Both the position numbers and the translations under genes were made by a program. From Caecibacter massiliensis (GTDB lineage: Bacteria > Bacillota > Negativicutes > Veillonellales > Megasphaeraceae): 64,000 bases of DNA. The notes under the pieces were generated by a model, which was not told where the DNA came from, made no database searches, and saw only the letters and a list, made by a program, of their open reading frames with translations. Shown here piece by piece: positions 53,559 through 61,550 of the stretch (position 1 is the first letter of the stretch; each line of letters opens with the position of its first letter). The stretch lies in contig LT608311.1 in the NCBI GenBank assembly GCA_900095875.1, positions 1,550,001 to 1,614,000 on the forward strand, read 5' to 3'.

Positions 53559-54208
53559 TTAATAAAATTCTTTATTTTCGAAGATTTCGCGCAATGTATG
53601 CTTATCTAGTATTTCCAGGCTTTTGTATTGCATGGCAATAATGTTTTTCTTTGCCAGAGCATCGAGGATGCGCGTTGCCGTTACGCGGCTCATGCCGGTT
53701 ACTTCAGCAATCTGCCCATGGGTCAGTTTGATTGGGGAATTGGAAGTGGACGATATGGTAATAAAAGGCAGGCTATTTTTTCTTCGTTACGCTGAAACTG
53801 GGCATAGAAAATCCAGCTGTGAAGCAATGTGATTTTCCGCATAAAAAAGGTCAGGATACCCAGTGTTAAATCCGGATTATGGATGGCCTTCTGTAATAAT
53901 TCTGTAGAGGAACAACGATACAAGACGGATTTATTCAGCGTATCCGTGCAGACAATGCGTCGTTGTGGGTAATTGAATGCGTCTTCTCCGATGATGGTGT
54001 TGCGGGGGAAATAGCATAATGTCCGCTCCGTGCCGTCAGGATAGGGAATATAGACACGTATCATGCCACTTTGGATATAATACAAATTCTGCGCTTCTTC
54101 GTTTTTGGTAAATATGATCTGTCGCGGGTTGTAAATCTCGCGGATGCCGTATTGCCGGAAGACAGTGATGAGTTTGCTATTTAATAGGACAAATTCATTA
54201 TTTGTCAT
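53559..54208 (-). pseudogene. Crp/Fnr-family regulator split by a one-base frameshift
   Basis: The first 161 codons (from ATG 54208, behind GGAGGGG) encode a cyclic-nucleotide-type sensor domain ending in NEEKIACLLL, then run out of frame to a stop at 53723. In the -1 frame the expected HTH continues at once: TISSTSNSPIKLTHGQIAEV, then TGMSRVTATRILDAL, to a stop at 53559. The break is near 53755-53768. An intact protein would have about 216 residues, normal for the family. Either the gene is dead, it depends on frameshifting, or the base is a sequencing error. It sits next to the catabolic operons it may once have controlled. Confidence 0.85.
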
Positions 54209-54706
54209 TTCTATCCCCTCCTGTATTAGATACTGTATGGAAATTATACGGTATATTATAAGCGAACATAATAATTAGATATCGCATTTAGCTTATAGTA
54301 TAAATGAATTTTTGTCAACTAAAACGATTGATATGTAATGATTGATACACATTTTACAAATATATTAAAATTATACAAACCAATTAAATGAATATTAATA
54401 CATAATAATTAATAAAAACAAAATATAATAAAAATATCAAGAAAACTATGAATGAAAAAATATTAAGTGAAAAAAGACACAAATACGATAAAAATAAAAA
54501 ATGACATTATATTTTTTTGAAATTAAAACGATATACGCAAAAATAAAAGTAAGAAATTCACTACAAAGGTATAAAGTGATACAAACGAGTATAAGCCGCT
54601 GTGTTAAAATATACATAACAAGAAGCGATACATGATATGAGTTAAAAGAATTAAAAGCTTTAAAATAGAATATGCGAGTGCTAAGTTAGCAGAAAGGATG
54701 ACGGAA
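54209..54706. other. Very AT-rich control region upstream of the second dehydrogenase
   Basis: About 500 bases with no gene and much lower G+C than the rest. It has two ATACAAAC motifs (54373-54380 and 54579-54586), many TATA-like stretches, and a TGCTAA-G-TTAGCA palindrome (54679-54691) just before the ribosome binding site. It should hold the divergent promoters of the Crp/Fnr gene and the catabolic operon, but I cannot single out one. Confidence 0.55.
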
Positions 54707-55603
54707 ATGGAAAATCAGATGAACGTAAAAATTGGTTTCCTCGGATTGGGTGTCATGGGGTTGCCGATGGCAGAAAATGTCGTCAGGAAATCAGGCTGTG
54801 AAGTGTACGGGTATGATGTAGTTCCGGAAAAGTTGCAGGCTTTTGCCGATTTCGGCGGACATGCGCTGGGATGTGCCGAAGATGTGTATAAGACAAGCGA
54901 TATCATCATGCAGATGCTTCCGACTCATGCGATTATCATCCATTCTGTCGAACAAGCTGTCAAATACGGTAAAAAAGGAAACATCATCATTGATCTTTCC
55001 TCAGCAGCACCGCACATTATCCTGGAATTATACCCGAAAGTAAAAGAAGCCGGGATGTATCTTCTCGACTCCCCTGTAAGCGGTGGCAATCCCAAGGCTA
55101 AAGATGGAACGCTGGCCATCATGACTGGCGGCGACAAGGATATCTTTGAAAAAGTTAAACCGCTTCTCGAATGCATGGGTGAACCGGTATATACTGGCGG
55201 TCCCGGCAGCGGTGATGTGACTAAACTGGTCAATAATACCATTGCTGGTGCCTATCTGGCAGCAATTACAGAAGGCTATGCCTTTGCAGCCAAGGCCGGC
55301 ATCGACCTGCAGACGACCTTCGAAGCGACGCGGTGTGGTTTTGCCGGTGGTCCCTTGTACGACAATAAAGTACCGAAAATCATCGCTCGTGATTATGAAC
55401 CGGGTGCCCGCATTGCCGTCCATCGCAAAGACATTCTCAATGCCAAGAGCTATGCCCACAAACTGGGAATCGACCTGCCGGTGACGGACGTGACTCTGCG
55501 TATCATGGACTGGATGAATGACAACGGCTATATCGATATTGATCAGGCCGGTATGATTAAATATTTTGAAGATAAAATGGATGTTACGGTTGGGAAAAAG
55601 TAG
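54707..55603 (+). CDS. Beta-hydroxyacid dehydrogenase, copy B
   Basis: A 298-residue paralog of copy A, with GFLGLGVMGLP, DSPVSGGNPKAKDG and VTKLVNNT intact. From residue 65 on, the two proteins differ at only five positions; before it they differ at about a quarter of positions. I choose ATG 54707 because AGAAAGG directly touches the upstream ATG at 54698. It opens an operon with an MBL-fold protein and the dehydrogenase complex. Same reaction type as copy A, perhaps different expression. Confidence 0.9.
   Translation: MENQMNVKIGFLGLGVMGLPMAENVVRKSGCEVYGYDVVPEKLQAFADFGGHALGCAEDVYKTSDIIMQMLPTHAIIIHSVEQAVKYGKKGNIIIDLSSAAPHIILELYPKVKEAGMYLLDSPVSGGNPKAKDGTLAIMTGGDKDIFEKVKPLLECMGEPVYTGGPGSGDVTKLVNNTIAGAYLAAITEGYAFAAKAGIDLQTTFEATRCGFAGGPLYDNKVPKIIARDYEPGARIAVHRKDILNAKSYAHKLGIDLPVTDVTLRIMDWMNDNGYIDIDQAGMIKYFEDKMDVTVGKK
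54899..55603 (+). repeat. Duplicated dehydrogenase segment, copy B
   Basis: Gap-free match to 51421-52125. Long identical runs interrupted by mostly third-position changes point to gene conversion rather than an old duplication alone. Confidence 0.85.
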
Positions 55604-55612
55604 TGAGGCTAT

Positions 55613-56383
55613 ATGCAGATTGTGAATGTAGGAAATGCCGGAATTTATCTGACCGATGAGAAACAGTCTATTTTAATCGATGGACTGTACGGCGTCAATG
55701 AATTCTTCCATGACCGTCCGCAATTGCTTTTGAAAGCGGCTTCGGGGCAGACGCGCAGTTTCCGGAACATCGAAAATCTGCTGTTTACTCATCGCCATCA
55801 GGATCACTTTGATAGTCAGCTGGTTAATATGTACATAAAAAACAACCAGGTTGCGCATGCATACGTTCCGGCTCCTTGTAAGCCCGGACGGGCCTATGAA
55901 GATACAGAGCCCGTCGGGACGGCAGGAAATACGGAACTGTTTACCGTCGGTGCCAGTGATGAAGAAATCTTCTATCATCCTCTGAATGACACCATGTGGG
56001 CTGTCTTTTTCAAGACACGGCACATGGGAGCAGATATCTTTTCTGTCCGTCATTACAGTCTGGCTCTCGTGGGCAATGGCGAAAGCTACCTGTTCATGAG
56101 CGATGCTGACTGGAGTTGTTCTGTCCGGAATGTACAGGAAATCATCAAGGGAACAAAATTGAAAGCCTTATTCGTCAATCCCCTTTCCTATATTGATCAG
56201 GCTGGGAAATCGTGGATGCGGCGTATTCAGCCGGAATCAGTGATTGTATACCACATACCGTATACAGACCGGGGGCAGACCGGTATCCGGGCTCTTGCAG
56301 AAGAGATTGCCCGGTGCCATCACACAATGCCCTGGAAACTGCACATACTGGAACACCGGCTGCAACGATTGATTATTAATTAG
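55613..56383 (+). CDS. Metallo-beta-lactamase-fold hydrolase
   Basis: A 256-residue protein of the MBL superfamily, distantly like UlaG-type lactonases. The metal motif is THRHQDHFD (residues 62-70), an early Asp is in ILIDGLYGV, and FMSDADWS and VYHIPYTD may supply further ligands. No signal peptide. It starts nine bases after dehydrogenase copy B. Lactone or ester opening of the pathway substrate is a fair guess, not shown. Confidence 0.75.
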   Translation: MQIVNVGNAGIYLTDEKQSILIDGLYGVNEFFHDRPQLLLKAASGQTRSFRNIENLLFTHRHQDHFDSQLVNMYIKNNQVAHAYVPAPCKPGRAYEDTEPVGTAGNTELFTVGASDEEIFYHPLNDTMWAVFFKTRHMGADIFSVRHYSLALVGNGESYLFMSDADWSCSVRNVQEIIKGTKLKALFVNPLSYIDQAGKSWMRRIQPESVIVYHIPYTDRGQTGIRALAEEIARCHHTMPWKLHILEHRLQRLIIN

Positions 56384-56456
56384 GCGCCAGCCTATGTGAT
56401 AATACAAGCTAAACTTTTTTGAACTTCATTTTTTTGAAAAAGGAGAGAGATGTATT

Positions 56457-57428
56457 ATGGAAAAAACGTACGACAAGAATTTGCTTTTGGAAGCATACCG
56501 GAAAATGACGACAATCCGGGCTTACGAATCAAAAGTTGAAGAAATCTTTCTTGCCGGGGAACTGCCGGGATTTACCCATCTGTATATCGGCGAAGAAGCC
56601 TGCGGTGTCGGGGTCTGCTCTAATTTAAATAAAGATGATTATATTGAAAGTACACACCGCGGCCATGGTCATTGTATCGCAAAAGGTGCTGATGTCAAAA
56701 AGATGATGGCAGAATTGTACGGGAAAGAAACGGGCTATTGCCATGGCAAAGGCGGGTCCATGCATATCGCTGATTTCTCTATCGGTATGCTCGGTGCCAA
56801 CGGCGTTGTCGGTGCTGGGTACAACCTGGCTATGGGCGCAGCTCTGGCAGCCAAACTGAGAGGTACGAAACAGGTTGCTGTTGCATTCTTCGGCGATGGC
56901 GCATCCAACCGTGGTACATTCCATGAATCGGTCAATATGGCGGCTGTATGGAAACTGCCGGTTCTGTACGTATGCGAAATGAACCAATGGGCTTCGACGA
57001 CACCGTATCTGACTACGACATCTGTCAAAGATATTTCTGATCGTGCCCATGGATATGGTATTCCGGGCAAACATGTCAACGGCAATGATTTCTTTGCTGT
57101 ATATGACGCTGCCAAAGAAGCCATCGATTACGTCCGCAGTGGCAAAGGTCCGTATCTCCTCGAACTGAAAACCTACCGTATCAAAGGCCATTACGTAGGC
57201 GATCCGGAAAAATATCGTACAAAAGAAGAAGTACAGGAACATTTCCAGAACGATGATCCCATTAAGAATTTCCGCAAGACCGTCCTCGCCAAGAAATGGC
57301 TGACAGAAGAAGAAATGGATAAGATGGATCAGGATGCCAAAGACCTGGTACTGGAAGCTGTAAAAGAAGCAGAAGCGGCTCCCTATCCTGATGAATCGGA
57401 ACTGATGCAGAACTATTATTGCGAATAA
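56457..57428 (+). CDS. acoA: 2-oxo-acid/acetoin dehydrogenase E1 component, alpha subunit
   Basis: A 323-residue TPP-dependent E1 alpha subunit. The TPP/Mg motif GDGASNRGTFHESVNMA lies at residues 147-163, and HRGHGHCIAKGAD near 62 is typical. Together with the beta subunit it decarboxylates or cleaves the substrate and acylates lipoyl-E2. Size and sequence style fit acetoin dehydrogenase (AcoA), but a pyruvate or branched 2-oxo-acid complex cannot be excluded. ATG behind AAAGGAGAGA. Confidence 0.87.
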   Translation: MEKTYDKNLLLEAYRKMTTIRAYESKVEEIFLAGELPGFTHLYIGEEACGVGVCSNLNKDDYIESTHRGHGHCIAKGADVKKMMAELYGKETGYCHGKGGSMHIADFSIGMLGANGVVGAGYNLAMGAALAAKLRGTKQVAVAFFGDGASNRGTFHESVNMAAVWKLPVLYVCEMNQWASTTPYLTTTSVKDISDRAHGYGIPGKHVNGNDFFAVYDAAKEAIDYVRSGKGPYLLELKTYRIKGHYVGDPEKYRTKEEVQEHFQNDDPIKNFRKTVLAKKWLTEEEMDKMDQDAKDLVLEAVKEAEAAPYPDESELMQNYYCE

Positions 57429-57464
57429 TGGCAGCGAGATATTCTCCAAGGAGGTCAATATATC

Positions 57465-58442
57465 ATGAGAAAAATTACTTTTTCCGTAGCAACGCAGGAA
57501 GCGATGAAAGAAGAAATGCAGCGTGATAAAAATGTATTCCTGATGGGTGAAGATATTGCCCGTCAGGGTGGGATTTTCGGTCAGTTTGCAGGCCTGGCTG
57601 ACGAATTCGGCAAAGAACGTGTTCGTGATACGCCGATTTCGGAAACGGCTATCATCGGCGGCGGCGTCGGTGCAGCTCTGGCCGGTATGCGTCCTGTCGT
57701 CGATATGCACTTTGCTGACTTTATCGGCGTACCGATGGACGAAATCTTCAATCAGATGGCAAAGGCACGCTACATGTTTGGCGGACAGGCCAAGGTACCT
57801 ATTGTCCTGCGTGCTCCTGATGGCATGACCCGTGGTGGCGCTGCCCAGCATTCCCAGTGCGTTGAAGCCTGGTTTATGCATATTCCTGGTTTAAAAGTCG
57901 TTATCCCATCCAATCCGGCAGATGCCAAAGGTCTCCTGAAATCGGCTATCCGCAGTGATGATCCGGTTATCTATTTCGAACATAAGAAATTATTCTCCAT
58001 GAAGGGCGAAGTACCGGAAGGCGAACTCCTTGTTCCTATCGGAAAAGCAAACGTTGCCAAAGAAGGCACAGACCTGACTATCGTTTCCTATTCCTTCTAT
58101 ATGACCAATGTTCTCAAAGCAGCGGCACAGCTCGATAAAGAAGGAATCCACGTAGAATGCATCGATCTGCGTACTATTTCGCCACTCGACATGGATACCA
58201 TTTATGAATCCCTGAAAAAGACGAAGAAACTCATGATTGTACACGAAGCTGTTAAACAGGGCGGCGTCGGTGCTGAAGTAGCAGCCCGTACGGCAGAAGA
58301 AATGATTGATTACCTCGATGCACCTATCGTACGTCTCGGCGCTCCGTTTGTACCCATTCCGTACACTCCGCCTCTGGAACGGCTGGTCAAGATCGAACCG
58401 GAAGATATCATCAAAGCCGTCAAAGAAATGCTTGGCCGGTAA
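57465..58442 (+). CDS. acoB: 2-oxo-acid/acetoin dehydrogenase E1 component, beta subunit
   Basis: A 325-residue transketolase-like E1 beta. VFLMGEDIARQGGIFGQFAG (residues 24-43) holds the Glu that activates TPP, and RDTPISETAIIGGGVGAAL and VRLGAPFVPIPYTPPLE are family marks. Start ATG after AAGGAGG, 36 bases after the alpha subunit. Confidence 0.9.
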   Translation: MRKITFSVATQEAMKEEMQRDKNVFLMGEDIARQGGIFGQFAGLADEFGKERVRDTPISETAIIGGGVGAALAGMRPVVDMHFADFIGVPMDEIFNQMAKARYMFGGQAKVPIVLRAPDGMTRGGAAQHSQCVEAWFMHIPGLKVVIPSNPADAKGLLKSAIRSDDPVIYFEHKKLFSMKGEVPEGELLVPIGKANVAKEGTDLTIVSYSFYMTNVLKAAAQLDKEGIHVECIDLRTISPLDMDTIYESLKKTKKLMIVHEAVKQGGVGAEVAARTAEEMIDYLDAPIVRLGAPFVPIPYTPPLERLVKIEPEDIIKAVKEMLGR

Positions 58443-58479
58443 ATTAACAAATCATTCCTTTTACAGAAAGGGTATTTAT

Positions 58480-59793
58480 ATGGATGCAAAGTATGAAAGT
58501 ATCGATTTTACACACTTGGACCGGATGAGAAAATGGCATATCATATTTCCCGTTTTCCTCGTATCCGTTATCGCGTTCCTCGACCGTGTCAACATTGCCT
58601 ATGCCGGCATGACTATGACACAGCAACTGGACTGGCTGACACCGGAAGTATTCGGTGCCGGTTCCGGGATGTTCTTCCTCGGATATTTCTTCTTTGAAAT
58701 TCCTGGGTCCCTTGTGGCAGCCCGGTTTGATGCCTGCAAGTGGATTGCCCGTATCATGTTTACTTGGGGCCTCGTCTGCGGCCTGCTGGCATTCATGCAG
58801 AATTCCTGGCAGTTCTATCTGTTCCGTTTCCTCTTAGGTGCTTGTGAAGCCAGCCTGTACCCCGTTATCTACGCCGTACTCTTCCCCCGCTGGTTCCTTG
58901 CAAAAGAACGGGCTGCCGCTATTTCTCTGATGCTCACATCGCTGCTCATCGCCGCTATCATCGGATCGCCTATCGCCGGTATCCTGCTTGAATTTCGGAT
59001 TTTAGGGTTTGAAGGATGGCAGTGCCTGTTCCTCATCGAAGCGGTTCCGGCTCTGGTATTCACGTTCGTATTCCTCTTCTGGGTTAAAGATCGTCCCGAT
59101 AAAGTATCCTATCTGACACCGCTTGAAAAAGAATATCTGAATACGACCATCGCTGCTGAAGAAGCCGCGAAAGAAAGCGTCAAGAAGTATACTATCTGGC
59201 AGTCTCTGACAGATAAACAAGTATGGCGTCTGTGTGTCATTTATTTCACCTGGATCACCGGTTTCTGGGGTTTCAATTTCTGGATGCCCCAGGTGCTGAA
59301 AGGTGTATCCGGCTGGTCCCCGTCCCTTGTCGGCTTTGCCATTATCTTCCCCATGGGCGCAGCCCTCATTGCACAGGTTCTGGTTGGCAAGAGTTCCTCC
59401 AAGACAGGTGAAAAACGCTGGCACGTGGCAGGATGCATGTTCCTCGGTGCTGTCGGTCTCATTTGTGCTCCCTTTATCCATGATGGTCTTCTCAGCCTGA
59501 TTTTCGTCAGCATCACGGCTATCGGCGTATATGCCCCGATGGGTACCTGGTGGTCTGTACCGACAACGTTCCTCACTGGTGCAGCGGCTGCAGGTGCTAC
59601 GGCACTGATCAACTCCATCGCTAACCTCGGCGGGTATGTCGGACCGTATATGCTCGGTGTTATCAAACAGAATACGGGTTCTACTGACGGCGGCTACTTT
59701 GCCCTCGGCGCAATGCTCATCATTTCCGGTCTGGTTATGCTGACACTGCCGAAGAAGACGGCTATTGAAGAAGCGACAGAAAAAGAAAAATAA
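58480..59793 (+). CDS. MFS transporter, ACS family, copy B
   Basis: A 437-residue paralog of the 52.2-kb transporter, with the same FPVFLVSVIAFLDRVNIAYA start and NFWMPQVLKG region. ATG 58480 follows AGAAAGGG. Its place between E1 beta and E2 inside the complex operon strongly suggests that it brings in the substrate of this pathway. Loops and the region around residues 200-235 differ most between copies, which may alter specificity. Confidence 0.9.
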   Translation: MDAKYESIDFTHLDRMRKWHIIFPVFLVSVIAFLDRVNIAYAGMTMTQQLDWLTPEVFGAGSGMFFLGYFFFEIPGSLVAARFDACKWIARIMFTWGLVCGLLAFMQNSWQFYLFRFLLGACEASLYPVIYAVLFPRWFLAKERAAAISLMLTSLLIAAIIGSPIAGILLEFRILGFEGWQCLFLIEAVPALVFTFVFLFWVKDRPDKVSYLTPLEKEYLNTTIAAEEAAKESVKKYTIWQSLTDKQVWRLCVIYFTWITGFWGFNFWMPQVLKGVSGWSPSLVGFAIIFPMGAALIAQVLVGKSSSKTGEKRWHVAGCMFLGAVGLICAPFIHDGLLSLIFVSITAIGVYAPMGTWWSVPTTFLTGAAAAGATALINSIANLGGYVGPYMLGVIKQNTGSTDGGYFALGAMLIISGLVMLTLPKKTAIEEATEKEK

Positions 59794-59811
59794 TACTACT
59801 GACATGATGAT

Positions 59812-59841
59812 TTCCGGGGCAGGCTTGTCCTGCTCCGGGAA
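59812..59841 (+). other. Intra-operon hairpin before E2
   Basis: TTCCGGGGCAGG and CCTGCTCCGGGAA pair around a five-base loop; no T run follows. Likely an mRNA stability or processing element, not a terminator. Confidence 0.5.
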
Positions 59842-59871
59842 TGGATACGAATAGTAAGGAGGTTATAGCTG

Positions 59872-60120
59872 ATGGCCACTGAAATCACGATGCCCCAATT
59901 AGGCCTGACCATGACAGAAGGTACCGTATCTTCCTGGCTGAAGCAGGAAGGCGATCCCGTCAAAAAAGGCGATGAAATCGTTGAAATCGAAACAGATAAA
60001 ATCAGTAACGTTGTAGAAGCCCATGAAGATGGCGTGCTCCTGAAAATTGTTGCCCAGGAAGGCGATACGCTTCCCGTAAAAGGCGTGCTCGGCTATATCG
60101 GCCAGCCTGGTGAAAGCGTA
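59872..60120 (+). repeat. Lipoyl-domain coding repeat, E2 copy
   Basis: The first about 83 codons match those of the E3 gene (61302-61550) with two amino-acid changes (Pro/Thr at 29, Pro/His at 68). Confidence 0.85.
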
Positions 60121-61239
60121 GGAGCCCCGGCGGCGCCGGCAGCTGCTCCCGCAGCAGAAGAAAGCCCGGCCGTGCAGGCTGTGCCGGTTGTAGCAGATAC
60201 GACGCCGGCTGTCTCGACAGCCATTCCGGTACAGAATGTCAGCGTCAATGGATGGGTACTGGCTACCCCGTACGCCCGCAAACTGGCGCGTGAAGCCGGC
60301 ATTGATCTGGCTCTCGTATCGGGAACCGGCCCGAAGGGACGGGTAACCGGAAAAGATGTAGAAGAATATAAAGAAGATACCCATGTCCGTATATCCCCGA
60401 CAGCCGCCAAAGTGGCAGCCGATCTGGGAGTGGATCCGTCCATCATTACGGCCGACGGCCGTATCATGAAAGCCGATGTCCTGAAGGCAGCTGGCGTAGA
60501 ACCGGCACCGGCGGCCGCCGTAGCAGCTCCGGCACCGGCCGCACCGGCCAAGGAAGAAAAACCGGCACCGGCAAATGGTGTCAAACTGAAAGGTATGCGC
60601 AAGGTTATTGCCCAGCGCCTGGGTGATTGCTGGCGGAATACCCCGCACGTTCATCATACCGTAGAAGTCAATATGACCGAAGCGACAGAACTGCGGAAGA
60701 AATTCATTGCCATGGACAAGAAGTTCTCCTTTACAGACCTCATCATCAAAGCGATGGCAAAAGTACTGGAAGAATACACGAATGCCAATGACAGCCTCGT
60801 AGATGGCTACCTGATTCATAATGAAGAAATCAATATGGGCGTGGCCGTTGCGATTGACAGCGGACTGATTGTACCGGTCATCCGCAATGCCAACCACCTG
60901 GGACTGATGGATATCCATAAGAAAGTAGGCGAACTGGCACATGCAGCCCGCGATGGAAAACTGTCGCCGGATCAGCTGCAGGGCGGAACGTGCACGATCA
61001 GCAATCTGGGGATGTATGGATGCGATCACTTTACTCCAATCGTCAATCCGCCGGAAGCAACCATACTCGGTGTATGCCGTACGGTAGAAAAAACGATAGT
61101 CGTTGATCATCAGATTGTCATTGCGCCGATGATGAACGTCGTCCTCGGATATGATCACCGGGTCATCGATGGAGCGACTGCCGGACTGGTTACGACACGG
61201 CTTCGCGAATATCTGGAAAACCCGCTGCTTCTCTTATAA
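59872..61239 (+). CDS. acoC: Dihydrolipoamide acyltransferase (E2) with two subunit-binding domains
   Basis: A 455-residue E2. The lipoyl domain is residues 1-80 (lipoyl Lys43 in ETDKISN). After an Ala/Pro linker comes a subunit-binding domain (about 129-166, TPYARKLAREAGID and GRVTGKDV) and then a second similar one (about 174-208, SPTAAKVAADLGVD and GRIMKADVL). After another linker the catalytic domain covers 237-455 with GYDHRVIDGA (His429, Asp433). ATG behind AAGGAGG. Two such domains in tandem are uncommon. Confidence 0.9.
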   Translation: MATEITMPQLGLTMTEGTVSSWLKQEGDPVKKGDEIVEIETDKISNVVEAHEDGVLLKIVAQEGDTLPVKGVLGYIGQPGESVGAPAAPAAAPAAEESPAVQAVPVVADTTPAVSTAIPVQNVSVNGWVLATPYARKLAREAGIDLALVSGTGPKGRVTGKDVEEYKEDTHVRISPTAAKVAADLGVDPSIITADGRIMKADVLKAAGVEPAPAAAVAAPAPAAPAKEEKPAPANGVKLKGMRKVIAQRLGDCWRNTPHVHHTVEVNMTEATELRKKFIAMDKKFSFTDLIIKAMAKVLEEYTNANDSLVDGYLIHNEEINMGVAVAIDSGLIVPVIRNANHLGLMDIHKKVGELAHAARDGKLSPDQLQGGTCTISNLGMYGCDHFTPIVNPPEATILGVCRTVEKTIVVDHQIVIAPMMNVVLGYDHRVIDGATAGLVTTRLREYLENPLLLL

Positions 61240-61254
61240 TAGGTATGTAATGAG

Positions 61255-61279
61255 ACCGGCCGCCAGAGCGGCGGCCGGT
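61255..61279 (+). other. Intra-operon hairpin between E2 and E3
   Basis: ACCGGCCGCC, five-base loop, GGCGGCCGGT: ten G/C-rich pairs and no T run. It probably affects stability of the upstream mRNA. Confidence 0.55.
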
Positions 61280-61301
61280 TATCCATAGGAGGTAATACGT
61301 G

Positions 61302-61550
61302 ATGGCTACTGAAATTACGATGCCCCAGCTGGGTCTGACCATGACTGAGGGGACAGTATCTTCCTGGCTGAAACAAGAAGGAGATACCGTCAAAAAAGGC
61401 GATGAAATCGTTGAAATCGAAACAGATAAAATCAGCAATGTAGTAGAAGCCCATGAAGATGGCGTACTTCTCAAGATTGTTGCCCAGGAAGGCGATACGC
61501 TTCATGTAAAGGGCGTGCTCGGCTATATCGGCCAGCCTGGTGAAAGCGTA
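61302..61550 (+). repeat. Lipoyl-domain coding repeat, E3 copy
   Basis: Direct repeat of 59872-60120. Some 40-base runs are identical in DNA while others carry silent changes. Confidence 0.85.

Noticed and set aside
51229-55603. Dehydrogenase duplication as a composite transposon
   Set aside because: No transposase genes or terminal inverted repeats flank the two copies.
59899-61158. Open frame of 419 codons on the minus strand
   Set aside because: Antisense shadow of the E2 gene with no ribosome binding site or recognisable domain.
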